The notes under the pieces are model-generated. The model had not been told where the DNA came from. It ran no database searches and saw nothing but the letters and a program-made list of their open reading frames with translations. DNA of 38,782 bases, from contig JALSNW010000021.1 of assembly GCA_026986785.1 (NCBI GenBank), positions 1 through 38,782 on the forward strand, in the 5' to 3' direction. Of this stretch, positions 15,394 through 27,755 are shown piece after piece. The position numbers and the translations under genes are program-made. This stretch comes from Deltaproteobacteria bacterium (GTDB taxonomy: Bacteria > Desulfobacterota > Dissulfuribacteria > Dissulfuribacterales > QOAL01). Numbering within the stretch: the stretch's first letter is position 1; the number at the start of each line of letters is the position of its first letter.

Positions 15394-17985
15394 TCAGTGC
15401 CTATCCTGTCTGGATAGGATATCTGCCAGGGCTTGCTGGAGTATTCCAAGCTTAAAGGGCTTGGAGATGGCACCCTTGAAGCCAAACTTTCCTGGATTGG
15501 CCATGACCGGGTCATTTGCATATCCGCTGACCGCCACGATGACTGCATCTGGATCGAGCTTTCTCAGCTCCTCGGCATAGACGAGACCACTTTTTTGTCC
15601 AGGCAGGGTTAGGTCGGTTATGACCATGATGAATGGATCTCCCTTTTCCATGGCCTCCCTGTAGATGCGGAGCATGTCTTCCCCGACAGCCACTGCCGTT
15701 GTCTCAAAGCCCAGGTTCTGGAGCATTGCGCTTAGTACTTCCCTTATAAGGTCCTCATCGTCGAGGATGAGTATGCGCCCGCCTTTCTCCATAACCGTGG
15801 AGGGCATCGTTTGGTCCATATGTTCTGGTTCCTTTTCTGTCGCGGGTAGATGTATGGTGAATAGTGTCCCCTCCCCTGGCCTGGATGCCACAGCTATATG
15901 GCCCCCGTGCTTCTTGATGATAGAATGGACTACTGCCAAGCCTAATCCATTTCCTTCGGTCTTAGTAGTAAAATATGGATCGAAGATAGAGGGGAGCAGG
16001 GACCTGGGGATCCCGCAACCCTGATCTTGAACCTGTATTTGGATATATTTGCCCGGTTTAAGGGTAATATGCCCTGACTCCAGGATGATATTCCTGGCCC
16101 GAAGGGTTATGTTGCCGCCTTCTGGCATGGCCTGAACGGCATTTATCAACAGGTTGTTGAGTACCTGACTTATCTGGGAGGGATCGGCCTCGATTGGCCA
16201 TAGATCGTCATCTATCTCAAAGACCATCTTGATGGAACTACCCCGCACCACGAAGCTGGCAATCTCCTTGATCATGTCCTGAAGGAGAAGTGCAGTCTTT
16301 ACAGGCGTGCCCCCCTTGGTAAAGACCAGTAATTGCTGGGCCAGATCCCTGGCCTGATCCACCGCCTTTTCTGCCTTTACCAGAAAGTTTTCTACGTTCT
16401 GCTTCTCACCCCGGCTACAGGAGATCTGGGTAAGATTTATATAACCCTGGATACCCATGAGCATGTTGTTGAAATCATGAGCAATCCCCCCTGCCAATAG
16501 ACCCAGTGCCTCTATCTTTTGGGCCTTTATTATCTCCCTTTCAAGGCGGATCTTCTCGGAGATATCATAGATGACTATTACCAACCCCTTTATCTGATCC
16601 TCCAATGTGATGGGTGCAGAATTGAGAAGCACCACCCTGTCTTCACCACTTACGCTCTTCAGCACCACGCTCTTCTTTTCAAGCTCTTCCATGTCTTCCA
16701 GGTCCATATCTATGGGCCTGCTCGTCTCCTCATCCACGAGATTCAAGATGTCTTTGACCAGCCTGCCAATGGTTTGTTCTTCCTTGAGACCAGTCATCTT
16801 CTCGACCTCCCTGTTGACCAGGGTTATGATACCCCTGTCATCCACCACGATTACACCCTCTCTGAGTGATTGCAAGATAGCAGAGAGCCTCTGGTGTTCC
16901 CGCCTGAGCTGTTCCTCTTTCATCTTGATCTCTTTGATCACACCACCTGTGAACACAAAGAGATCTCTACCGTTTTTGTTTATGAGAAAACGCAGGCTCA
17001 CAAGAACTGGTATCTCACCTTCCCTGGCTAACAATGTGCACTCTTGGCTGCTCAACTCTCTATGTCTGGAAAGGGGGAACTCCAGCCCATGACACACGAA
17101 TAGATCCTGTAACCTCCACCTGTTTCTGATCTCATAGGTGGTCTCTGCCCCTATGGCCCTAACTGCTGCTGCATTCAGCTTGATGATATTTCCATCTTCA
17201 TCCACCACCAACAAGATGTCCGAGATAGTGGTTACTATCTTGTTGACAAAGAGATACGAACTCTTGAGGTTGAAGATGGTCCTCTTTATGACAGAGGTCA
17301 TCTTGTTGAAGGTGCGGCCCAGTTGTGCCACTTCCTCGATCGAGGATTCAACTGGCACCGAGACGTCAAACTTTCCTCCTGCAAAATCCTGTGCTGCGTT
17401 CTGAAGCCTCAATATGGGGGCAGTTATCCTGTCTGCGATCCGCAAGCAGATCAACGGGCCTATGATTATCCCCAGGGAAGATATTATAAGGATGAAGTAG
17501 TTATAAAGCCTGAAGGTGTTTTGAAGCGGTGTCAGGTCATACCCTATCTCTGCAACACCGTAGACCTGGCCTTGCAGTTTTACAGGCACGGCTATCTGGT
17601 AGAACCAATTGTCCTCTCTTTGTCTCTCCTTCACAAAGACATGGCCTGCCCTGGCCTGCCAAAACCCCTCGTCCCTAACTATCTTTCCCAACATATCAAA
17701 ATCATTATGGGCCTGGATCTTTCCATCAAGGGAACAGACCATCACGTAGAGGATATTGTCCTGCTCTGCCATGGCCTGGATCTGGAACATGAGGGAAGAA
17801 AAATGGCGGGTCAATAATGCACGTTTCGACTGAGAAGCCAGGGTATTTGCGAGGACCAAGGCCTCTTTCCTAAACTCCTCCAAAAACAGTCTTTCAGAAT
17901 AGTAACGAATAATAAGCATGGTGGTGACTATCACACAAGTCACCAGGACAAAGAATACTATTGTAATCTGTTTCTTTAGAGACAC
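15394..17985 (-). CDS. Hybrid sensor histidine kinase (HAMP-PAS-PAS-HisKA-HATPase-REC)
   Basis: This is an 863-aa membrane sensor. A first helix (about 7-27), a periplasmic region of about 130 residues and a second helix (about 160-182) lead to HAMP (about 183-237) and two PAS domains (about 250-360 and 370-490). The HisKA domain has phospho-acceptor His in GLLAGGIAHDFNNML (about 508), and the ATPase domain has DQGCGIP and GNGLGLAVVHSIIKKHGG. A C-terminal receiver follows with ILDDEDLI, phospho-acceptor Asp in MVITDLTLPG and the Lys of SKPF. The start is a GTG immediately after the TAA of the PhnD-like gene, so the two are one operon and that protein is the likely periplasmic ligand-binding partner. 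No separate DNA-binding regulator is nearby. Confidence 0.92.
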   Translation of the reverse strand: MSLKKQITIVFFVLVTCVIVTTMLIIRYYSERLFLEEFRKEALVLANTLASQSKRALLTRHFSSLMFQIQAMAEQDNILYVMVCSLDGKIQAHNDFDMLGKIVRDEGFWQARAGHVFVKERQREDNWFYQIAVPVKLQGQVYGVAEIGYDLTPLQNTFRLYNYFILIISSLGIIIGPLICLRIADRITAPILRLQNAAQDFAGGKFDVSVPVESSIEEVAQLGRTFNKMTSVIKRTIFNLKSSYLFVNKIVTTISDILLVVDEDGNIIKLNAAAVRAIGAETTYEIRNRWRLQDLFVCHGLEFPLSRHRELSSQECTLLAREGEIPVLVSLRFLINKNGRDLFVFTGGVIKEIKMKEEQLRREHQRLSAILQSLREGVIVVDDRGIITLVNREVEKMTGLKEEQTIGRLVKDILNLVDEETSRPIDMDLEDMEELEKKSVVLKSVSGEDRVVLLNSAPITLEDQIKGLVIVIYDISEKIRLEREIIKAQKIEALGLLAGGIAHDFNNMLMGIQGYINLTQISCSRGEKQNVENFLVKAEKAVDQARDLAQQLLVFTKGGTPVKTALLLQDMIKEIASFVVRGSSIKMVFEIDDDLWPIEADPSQISQVLNNLLINAVQAMPEGGNITLRARNIILESGHITLKPGKYIQIQVQDQGCGIPRSLLPSIFDPYFTTKTEGNGLGLAVVHSIIKKHGGHIAVASRPGEGTLFTIHLPATEKEPEHMDQTMPSTVMEKGGRILILDDEDLIREVLSAMLQNLGFETTAVAVGEDMLRIYREAMEKGDPFIMVITDLTLPGQKSGLVYAEELRKLDPDAVIVAVSGYANDPVMANPGKFGFKGAISKPFKLGILQQALADILSRQDRH

Positions 17986-18831
17986 TTAAAAAGACTCTGG
18001 TATCTTGTATTTTCTGATCTTTTCTCCTATCAGGCCAAGCTCATCTCCCGAGGGTTTGACAAATCCATGCCATGGCGAGGGGGAAAGGACCTTCTTGCTC
18101 AGGCTATTTCCTGGAGAAAGGTTCAAAAGGGCCTTGACCAGTATTGCCTTTTCCTTCTCTGGGAAACCTTTTTTAAGAGTAAGTAACCACCCTGGGGCTG
18201 GATCGGTATAGGAAAGTACCCTGAGTTGCTTGAATAGCTTTATGTTCCTTTCCTCATGGAAAAAATCACCGCACACAGCACCTGCATCATAATCTCCTAC
18301 GGCCACGGCCATAGCATTGGACACTCAATCTCCACCTGGGGCAATCTCGGAAAGATCTTTCAGGGGATCGATCCCGTTTTCCTTGAAAAGGATCCAGGCA
18401 CAGAAAAACTTCTGGGTGTTATGGATGGAGCCAAATAGGAATCGTCTGCCCCTTAGATCTGAAATCTTATGAAAGGGGCTGTCTTTTCTAACAATTATGG
18501 CCCCTCTATCCGTGGTCTTACCGTCTTTATTTATTGCTATTGCCACTGGTATAAAGGGTGCAAAACCTTTGTGCCTGTATGCAGAATAGGCATCTTGGAT
18601 CACCAGATCTGCCTTTGATATATCCCTGTGAAATTGTGCTGCATTGTCATACACAACCAATTTGAATGGCTTGTTGATGGCGAGGCTTAGGTAGTTGGCC
18701 AGGGGGCTGAACATTACGAGTGCCTTCTCCGGGGGCCAACACGGCTGGACAGCGAGGGTGTAACTGGCACCAATTGCCACACGTATGCCAGCGAGGAGGA
18801 AAAAGGCTATCCAAATAATCTTCTTTTTCAT
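17986..18831 (-). CDS. PhnD-like periplasmic binding protein with selenocysteine (TGA at 18327-18325)
   Basis: Read through the TGA, this is a 281-residue exported protein. A signal peptide (KKIIWIAFFLLAGIRVAIGA) is followed by a phosphate/phosphonate-type (PhnD/SsuA superfamily) binding fold. WPPEKALVMFSPLANYL is the typical first helix region, DLVIQDAYSAY the second lobe edge, and LRGRRFLFGSIHNTQKF matches the GS/T ligand-contact region. The TGA falls in APGGD-Sec-VSNAMAVAVGDYDAGAV, the conserved segment where relatives have GGH-D or similar and then the DAGAV strand. The frame is continuous, and the domain would be cut in half if translation stopped. AGGAG precedes the ATG. No transporter permease or ATPase gene is adjacent. 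The partner is the histidine kinase, so a sensory role is inferred. The oxidisable Sec might sense redox state or metal. Confidence 0.78.
18298..18313 (-). promoter_or_regulatory. SECIS-like hairpin after the TGA at 18327
   Basis: On the minus strand TATGGC pairs with GCCGTA (six pairs, one G-U) closing the tetraloop CGTG (18307-18304). The loop starts 17 nt after the TGA and has G second, followed by U, as in the BFD-like gene's hairpin. It fits the bacterial SECIS pattern. Confidence 0.6.
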
Positions 18832-18912
18832 AGATCCTGCTCCTTCTTAGATGAATAGGAGAATTTTTAAGGTTTCTCTTGCTATTTATCGAAAAAAAAG
18901 CAGGGATTATTA

Positions 18913-18928
18913 AAAGAGTCAGCTCTTT
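18913..18928 (-). terminator. Weak terminator after serS
   Basis: On the minus strand AAAGAG-CTGA-CTCTTT forms a 6-bp hairpin followed by a short T-rich run. It lies between the serS stop and the PhnD-like start. The stem is AT-rich, so termination would be partial. Confidence 0.3.
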
Positions 18929-18964
18929 CCAGGCCTGAAATCTCGAGGAGGACATCCATGTGGT

Positions 18965-21014
<2,050 letters not shown>

Positions 21015-21096
21015 ACAGGATTAAACCGCTTTTCTACGAGGATATACTAGAGATATCAAAAAATTCAACCCAACGAATCCATAAACCCGATCCCCC

Positions 21097-22632
21097 TCAG
21101 AATCCCAACTTTTCCCGATCAAGACTCCTGTACTGGATCGCCTCTGCAAGATGATCCAACCCAATAGAGTCCCCTCCTGAAAGATCGGCTATCGTCCTGG
21201 CTATCTTTATGACCCGGTGATAGGCCCTGGCACTGAGCCTGAGTTTGGCAGACACCTCTTCCAAAAACTTTCTGCAACCATGATCCAAGGGGCAATATCT
21301 ATCTATCTCCCTGGCAGACATCTGGGCATTCGAGTATATGCCACTATCTTCAAATCTCTTCTCCTGGATCTTCCTGGCATTGACCACCCTCTCTCTGATG
21401 ATTTCCGACCCTTCTCCCTTCCTGCCACTTGATAGCTGTCCATATGGCACGGCCGGCACCTCTATCTGGATATCTATCCGATCCAACAGGGGGCCTGAAA
21501 TCTTTGTCCTATACCTGTAAATCTGGGCAGGCGTACATGAACAGACCTGACCTTCCTGCCCAAAATGGCCACAGGGACAAGGATTTTGAGCTGCCACAAG
21601 GGTGAATCGCGATGGGAAGACCAAGGTCATTGAAGCACGACAGATCGTTACATAGCCATCCTCCATTGGCTGGCGCAGGCTTTCAAGGCAGTTCTTCTTG
21701 AACTCGGGAAGCTCGTCCAAGAACAACACCCCGTTATGGGCAAGGCTGACCTGGCCTGGCCTTGGAATCGTGCCTCCACCAATTATTCCTGCATCAGATA
21801 TGGTATGATGGGGAGAGCAAAAAGGGCGTCTGGTTATGAGCGGGGTGTCTTTTGAAAGTAGACCTGCCACACTATAGATACAAGTTGTCTCCAGGGCCTC
21901 TTCAAAGGTCAGGGGCGGAAGGATCGATGGCAGACGCCTTGCAAGCATGGTCTTTCCTGAACCCGGGGGGCCTACCATGGATATATTGTGGCCACCGGCC
22001 GCAGCCACCTCGAGGGCACGTTTCGCAGTCTCCTGGCCTATGACATCACTGAAATCAGGGCCATCACCGTGTTCACAGGCAAAAAGCCTATCCAGGTCAA
22101 CACAACTTTTGGGGATACGGCTCTGCCCGCGCAAAAACTCAACGACTTGGGACAAGTGCCCTGCTGGATAGACGTTGAGCCCTTGTACCACAGCCGCCTC
22201 CTTGGCATTTTCCCTTGGTACCACCAAGCCCGCTTTGTCCAGTTCCCTTACTACAAGGCCTATTGGCAACACCCCCTTGGCGGGCCTTATACTACCATCC
22301 AAGGACAACTCTCCACAAAAAACCAGACCATCCACCGCCTCTTTGGGGATGGTCCCGGAAACGATGAGGATTGCAAGGGCCAAGGGCAGATCCAGGCCAG
22401 TGCCCTCCTTCTTTATGTCGGCAGGGGCAAGATTTGCAGTTATACGCTGGGATGGAAAGGCATAGCCACAGTTTTTGATGGCGGCCCTCACCCTTTCCCT
22501 GCTCTCCCTTACGGCATTCTCTGGAAGGCCAACCAGATGGAAACCTGGAAGGCCAGGAGAGACGTCCACCTCTATCTCCACCAAGAATGCATTGATACCG
22601 ATGACAACACTGCCGTGAACCAATGAAAGCAT
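21097..22632 (-). CDS. YifB/ComM family Mg-chelatase-like AAA+ ATPase
   Basis: This 511-aa protein has an N-terminal Lon-S5-like domain (VHGSVVIGINAFLVEIEVDV, PADIKKEGTGLDLPLALAIL) followed by a magnesium-chelatase-type AAA+ domain. Walker A is MVGPPGSGKTMLARRLPSIL and Walker B is HNGVLFLDELPEF. The family Cys-rich patch NPCPCGHFGQEGQVCSCTP and the C-terminal helical domain (SARAYHRVIKIARTIADL) are present. ComM, a relative, is a hexameric helicase that promotes branch migration during natural transformation. Whether this organism is competent is unknown. The gene is preceded by the groEL terminator on the same strand and leads towards the TraB-like gene 82 nt on. Confidence 0.93.
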   Translation of the reverse strand: MLSLVHGSVVIGINAFLVEIEVDVSPGLPGFHLVGLPENAVRESRERVRAAIKNCGYAFPSQRITANLAPADIKKEGTGLDLPLALAILIVSGTIPKEAVDGLVFCGELSLDGSIRPAKGVLPIGLVVRELDKAGLVVPRENAKEAAVVQGLNVYPAGHLSQVVEFLRGQSRIPKSCVDLDRLFACEHGDGPDFSDVIGQETAKRALEVAAAGGHNISMVGPPGSGKTMLARRLPSILPPLTFEEALETTCIYSVAGLLSKDTPLITRRPFCSPHHTISDAGIIGGGTIPRPGQVSLAHNGVLFLDELPEFKKNCLESLRQPMEDGYVTICRASMTLVFPSRFTLVAAQNPCPCGHFGQEGQVCSCTPAQIYRYRTKISGPLLDRIDIQIEVPAVPYGQLSSGRKGEGSEIIRERVVNARKIQEKRFEDSGIYSNAQMSAREIDRYCPLDHGCRKFLEEVSAKLRLSARAYHRVIKIARTIADLSGGDSIGLDHLAEAIQYRSLDREKLGF

Positions 22633-22740
22633 GTCAACCTACGAAGAAAAGGACAGAAAACACATTTTTCAAGACCGTTGCCTCCAACTCTGAATAAAAA
22701 ACAGATGTTCTCTATATCATATCGGCCTCGGTGCAAAACA

Positions 22741-22774
22741 AAAAAAACCCTGCCTGGTACAATACCAGGCAGGG
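22741..22774 (-). terminator. Rho-independent terminator of groESL
   Basis: A perfect 12-bp inverted repeat, CCCTGCCTGGTA (22748-22759) and TACCAGGCAGGG (22763-22774), has a 3-nt loop. On the minus strand a T-run (22747-22741 and beyond) follows it directly. It lies 64 nt after the groEL stop. Confidence 0.93.
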
Positions 22775-22837
22775 CCCAAGTTCTATCGTCTATGTCGGCG
22801 ATCTTGCGAGCGGAATAATCCAGGTTTATAGAACCGT

Positions 22838-24484
<1,647 letters not shown>

Positions 24485-24582
24485 CTACTCCTCCATCTTC
24501 TTGGAATTTGTGTTTTTTTGTTTGTATTTAGAACAAACCTCTATGGGATCGTTTAAACAAAAATGAAAAGTTTGTCGTCCCT

Positions 24583-24873
24583 TTAATCCTCTATTATTCC
24601 CAGGACATCATCCTCCCTCATGATCAGATATTCCTCTCCTCCAATCTTCACCTCTGTACCAGCATACTTGCCGTAAAGAACCCTGTCTCCTTCCTTCACA
24701 TCCAGAGGCTTGACCTCTCCATTTTCCATGATCTTACCATTTCCAACTGCCACCACCTTACCTTCTATGGGCTTCTCTTTGGCAGTATCCGGGATTATGA
24801 TCCCTCCCTTGGTCTTCTCTTCTTCTTCAAGACGCTGAACCAGAATCCTGTCATGAAGTGGACGTATCTTCAT
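24583..24873 (-). CDS. groES: Co-chaperonin GroES (Hsp10)
   Basis: This 96-aa co-chaperonin starts [20 protein letters not shown]. It has the mobile loop [20 protein letters not shown] that docks on GroEL, and the C-terminal roof region [24 protein letters not shown]. The open frame extends 25 codons further upstream through the leader to 24948, inside the CIRCE. The true start is the ATG at 24873, which matches the family N-terminus and is preceded by a GGAG-like site. It is first gene of the groESL operon. Confidence 0.97.
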   Translation of the reverse strand: MKIRPLHDRILVQRLEEEEKTKGGIIIPDTAKEKPIEGKVVAVGNGKIMENGEVKPLDVKEGDRVLYGKYAGTEVKIGGEEYLIMREDDVLGIIED

Positions 24874-24941
24874 AGCCTTTTTCTCCTTTTTTAATTTATG
24901 GATTTTATGGAATCTTTTTGTAGGATGGCCATCCGTCTTTG

Positions 24942-24968
24942 TTAGCACTCATTGATTGCGAGTGCTAA
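24942..24968 (-). promoter_or_regulatory. CIRCE operator (HrcA site)
   Basis: TTAGCACTC-N9-GAGTGCTAA is an exact match to the CIRCE consensus. It lies about 70 nt upstream of the groES ATG and overlaps the end of the predicted -10. HrcA repressor binding here gives heat-shock control; hrcA itself is not in the window. Confidence 0.97.
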
Positions 24969-24994
24969 TATAAGTACGGATTTTGAAAATGCAA
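24967..24994 (-). promoter_or_regulatory. groESL sigma-70 type promoter
   Basis: On the minus strand TTGCAT (24994-24989), a 16-bp spacer and TATATT (24972-24967) precede and touch the CIRCE. This is the standard layout in which HrcA blocks a housekeeping promoter. Confidence 0.65.
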
Positions 24995-25024
24995 GATCCT
25001 AAGCAAAAAAATTTTGCGATTTTT

Positions 25025-25522
25025 TTATTTGTCCCAAAGAAATTTGATGGCCAGGAGAAATGCACCTACTGTAATGCTACTGTCAGCCACATTGAATGCG
25101 GGCCAATGATAGCTTCCCAGAAAAAAATCCATGAAGTCCACTACATAGCCGAACCTGATCCTGTCGACGAGGTTCCCGGCAGCCCCACCAAAGACCAAGG
25201 CCGAACCCCACAAGGCCAACCTGTCTCGCTTGCTTGTCCAGAACAGATAGACAATAGCCCCCAGGGCAAGGAGACTGACCATCTGAAAAAACAGGTGTCT
25301 CCATTTCTCCTGGCCTGCCAGGAGCCCAAAGGCTGCACCAGTATTTCTCACATAGGTCACATTGAAAAAACCAGGAATAACATTCAGGCTTTCGTGAAGG
25401 GCAAAATTGGACAATACCAGATTTTTGGTGATCTGATCAAGGACAAGCACAAAGATAGCAATGGTGAAAAAGGCAGCGAGCCTACCCCTGAAATCACCAT
25501 CTGTTGGATTCTGTTTAACCAA
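25025..25522 (-). CDS. lspA: Lipoprotein signal peptidase (signal peptidase II)
   Basis: This 165-aa inner-membrane aspartyl protease cleaves prolipoprotein signal peptides. It has four hydrophobic helices. The family motifs include DQITKNLVLSNF, NVTYVRNTGAAFGLL, the first catalytic Asp in GGAAGNLVDRIRFGYVVDF, and the second in FNVADSSITVGAFLL. The start appears to be TTG at 25522; no ATG is available upstream of the first helix and the ribosome binding site is poor, so the exact start is uncertain. It is the last gene of a minus-strand group with the M48 protease, KptA-like and HDOD genes. The groESL promoter lies just beyond its stop. Confidence 0.95.
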   Translation of the reverse strand: MVKQNPTDGDFRGRLAAFFTIAIFVLVLDQITKNLVLSNFALHESLNVIPGFFNVTYVRNTGAAFGLLAGQEKWRHLFFQMVSLLALGAIVYLFWTSKRDRLALWGSALVFGGAAGNLVDRIRFGYVVDFMDFFLGSYHWPAFNVADSSITVGAFLLAIKFLWDK

Positions 25523-25563
25523 GGCTTTTTTGTCCCGCCTGTCTCATGCGGCAATAAAACAGG

Positions 25564-27018
25564 TCAAGATCTCTCCTTTTCCTTGCTGAGGCGCCTGTAG
25601 GCCTCGCTGTCTTTGGGCAGGGAGGCAAGGGCCTTTTTCTTGTGATATTGGGCAACCTGTATGTTCCCCATGAGACTGTAATACCTGAAAAGGTAATAAT
25701 GGGCAAATCCTGGCCGGTTCAAGGCTGCATAACACCTACCCACCTGCAAGAGAAATTCAGGCATATCCTCCCACTGGGGCATGAGGCCCTGGAAAAGGTG
25801 CAAGGCCTTTCGTGCATGTCCTGTCTCAAGAAGTGCCCTGGCCAAGAAATATTTTGCAGAGACATCCCTTGGACGCTTTTGCAAATACGCCTTCAGCAGA
25901 TCAATGGTCTTGTGGTATTTCCCAGAATGGAAAAGGGTCTTGGCCTCATCCAATTGGAAAGAAATAGGGCTGGGTGCCAATTTTCCCAACCTGGCAAAGA
26001 CCTCCAGGGCCTCGTTGAATCGTCTTGCCTTGTCGAGACTGAGGGCATAACCATAGGTCGCCATGAGATTTTCAGGATCTTTCTTCAGGATACCCCTGTA
26101 ATATTCTATGGCCTCATCTGCAGACGTGGAAAAAACCCTCAACTTGGTCTGGATCCTGTGGAGGGTGAAAAGATCCTCCTTATGCCGTTCGTAACAAGGG
26201 TGGGTCTTCCACAGATCTTCTATGTATGTGATCCTCTCCTCTGGTGCAGGATGGGTCAAAAGGTATTTGGGAATGGATGATGAGCCGAGCCAGTTGTTCT
26301 TCATCATCTTTTCAAGGGTAGTCACCAACCCTCTGGGATCATAACCGGCCTTACATAGCCACTGATAGGCCCTTCGATCAGCCTCTTGCTCATCCGCCCT
26401 CGAGTATTGCAGACCAATGGATTGATTGAGGGCCATAGATCCAGTAAGGAGCGCAGAACCTGCCTCCCCCCCACCCAGGAACAGTCCTGCGATAGCCAAT
26501 ACGGCAGTGCCTATGTTGACGTATTTCATATTCTCCATACGCCGTGCAATGTGTCGCCCTTGGACGTGGCCAAACTCGTGGGCCAAGACGCAGGCCAACT
26601 CGTCTTCCGAATCTATTGCCTCGATGAGGCCAGAATGTACGAACACCAACCCTCCAGGCATGGCAAAGGCATTTAGTGCCGGATCTTCGATTACGAAGAA
26701 TTTGTAATGAAAAAACTTGGCCGGTATGACGTTTAGTATATTTTGGCCTATGCGTTCAACAAATTCTTCCACCTCCGGATCATTGACCAGCTTCACTTGG
26801 GGCAAGACGGTCTTGATGAGCTTTTGCCCCATTTCCCTTTCTTCCGGGATGGATATCATGGCGCTGGCAGGGCAGGAGGACAAAACGGTACCAAACACCA
26901 ACAAAACAGCCAATGATACCGAGATCCCTCGAAAAAAAACGGGCTTATCTTCTTTTCTTTTTTCTATCAATGTACCTTGATTTTTTCCTGAATCGTTTTC
27001 TTGATCTTGCATTAGCAT
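25564..27018 (-). CDS. Periplasmic M48 metalloprotease with TPR repeats (BepA-like)
   Basis: This protein of about 484 aa has an N-terminal export signal (ISVSLAVLLVFGTVLSSCPASA). The M48 zinc protease domain carries the HExxH motif in CVLAHEFGHVQGRHIARRM and a downstream zinc Glu in SRADEQEADRRAY. The C-terminal half is TPR-like repeats (from about residue 300). BepA (YfgC) of E. coli has this layout and takes part in outer-membrane protein and LptD quality control, so a periplasmic role is inferred. The open frame reaches 27135, but those residues are antisense-like. ATG 27018 or 27012, or TTG 26970, are the realistic starts, all overlapping the end of the KptA-like gene. None has a strong ribosome binding site, so translation may be coupled. 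Confidence 0.88.
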   Translation of the reverse strand: MLMQDQENDSGKNQGTLIEKRKEDKPVFFRGISVSLAVLLVFGTVLSSCPASAMISIPEEREMGQKLIKTVLPQVKLVNDPEVEEFVERIGQNILNVIPAKFFHYKFFVIEDPALNAFAMPGGLVFVHSGLIEAIDSEDELACVLAHEFGHVQGRHIARRMENMKYVNIGTAVLAIAGLFLGGGEAGSALLTGSMALNQSIGLQYSRADEQEADRRAYQWLCKAGYDPRGLVTTLEKMMKNNWLGSSSIPKYLLTHPAPEERITYIEDLWKTHPCYERHKEDLFTLHRIQTKLRVFSTSADEAIEYYRGILKKDPENLMATYGYALSLDKARRFNEALEVFARLGKLAPSPISFQLDEAKTLFHSGKYHKTIDLLKAYLQKRPRDVSAKYFLARALLETGHARKALHLFQGLMPQWEDMPEFLLQVGRCYAALNRPGFAHYYLFRYYSLMGNIQVAQYHKKKALASLPKDSEAYRRLSKEKERS

Positions 27019-27730
27019 TTTTTTGGAAAAGTGCTTCAAAGGATTCAACAGATGGGAAAAATGTCCCAGAATTCTTGAGCCCTTCCATAGCTGGTGCCTT
27101 GAGAGTGCCCTTTTCGGCAGGAGATCTCCCCCCACTCAGCTCGGCATCTTTGGATTCTCTACCAAGACCTTCCTTGACCTGGGGAAGGATCAACCATTGT
27201 CTTTCAATCCTCTTGGAAAGGTATAGGCCACCGCCTGCATATCGAAATCCCACTCCATCCCTATTTGCCTCTTCTGCCCTTATCTTACATAAGACTGGCT
27301 GGTTATGAAACCTCTTTCCATACAATAGGGCATCCTTCCTCGATGAAAAGAGTATGAGCCAGCCCTTTTCCTTTGGTGCTGTCAGCCCGTGGTTTTCTAC
27401 ATGGAACACCGCCCTTGGCCTGATGGGCATAAACAGCGTGTGGGGTGGCATAGACGAACGATACTCAAATATCCCCGGCTCTACGTATTCGGGCAAGGCC
27501 CTTATCTTCCCATCAGATACCTGTAGACCTTTTGGCCTGAAGAGAAGGACGTGTTGTTGGATCCCTGCCGGAGTCATACCCTTGAAGAGCCCCTCTTCCA
27601 AAAGGGCCTTGTGTAAATCCCTTATTGGGATCCACCCCTGGCCATCCCCAACGAGCCTGAACTCCGCAGGATTCCTTGCCAACATATTGAAAAGGAGTTT
27701 ATCGAATTTCTTTCTCTGCCGTTTGTCCAT
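26945..27730 (-). CDS. Divergent RNA 2'-phosphotransferase (KptA/Tpt1)-like protein
   Basis: This 261-aa protein follows the Tpt1/KptA pattern: FDKLLFNMLARNPAEFRLVGDGQGWIPIRDL is the N-terminal winged-helix start, and GLTAPKEKGWLILFSSRKDALLYGKRF plus GGGLYLSKRIERQWLILP resemble the ADP-ribosyltransferase-like half. KptA removes a 2'-phosphate from RNA using NAD. Key family residues look changed: the usual Arg-His-x-Pro near the start is Arg-Asn-Pro, and the His-Gly-Thr of the NAD site appears as Met-Pro-Ile. Catalysis may therefore be lost or altered. The tail is strongly basic (RSRKRFRKKSRYIDRKKKRR), suggesting nucleic acid contact. It overlaps the M48 protease start and follows the HDOD gene by about 25 nt. 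Confidence 0.7.
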   Translation of the reverse strand: MDKRQRKKFDKLLFNMLARNPAEFRLVGDGQGWIPIRDLHKALLEEGLFKGMTPAGIQQHVLLFRPKGLQVSDGKIRALPEYVEPGIFEYRSSMPPHTLFMPIRPRAVFHVENHGLTAPKEKGWLILFSSRKDALLYGKRFHNQPVLCKIRAEEANRDGVGFRYAGGGLYLSKRIERQWLILPQVKEGLGRESKDAELSGGRSPAEKGTLKAPAMEGLKNSGTFFPSVESFEALFQKNANARSRKRFRKKSRYIDRKKKRR

Positions 27731-27755
27731 TTATCTCAGCCCATAAAGGCATAGC

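Noticed and set aside
15402-15421. Inverted repeat CCTATCC-GGATAGG at the kinase 3' end as a terminator
   Set aside because: It lies inside the coding sequence and no T-run follows on the minus strand.
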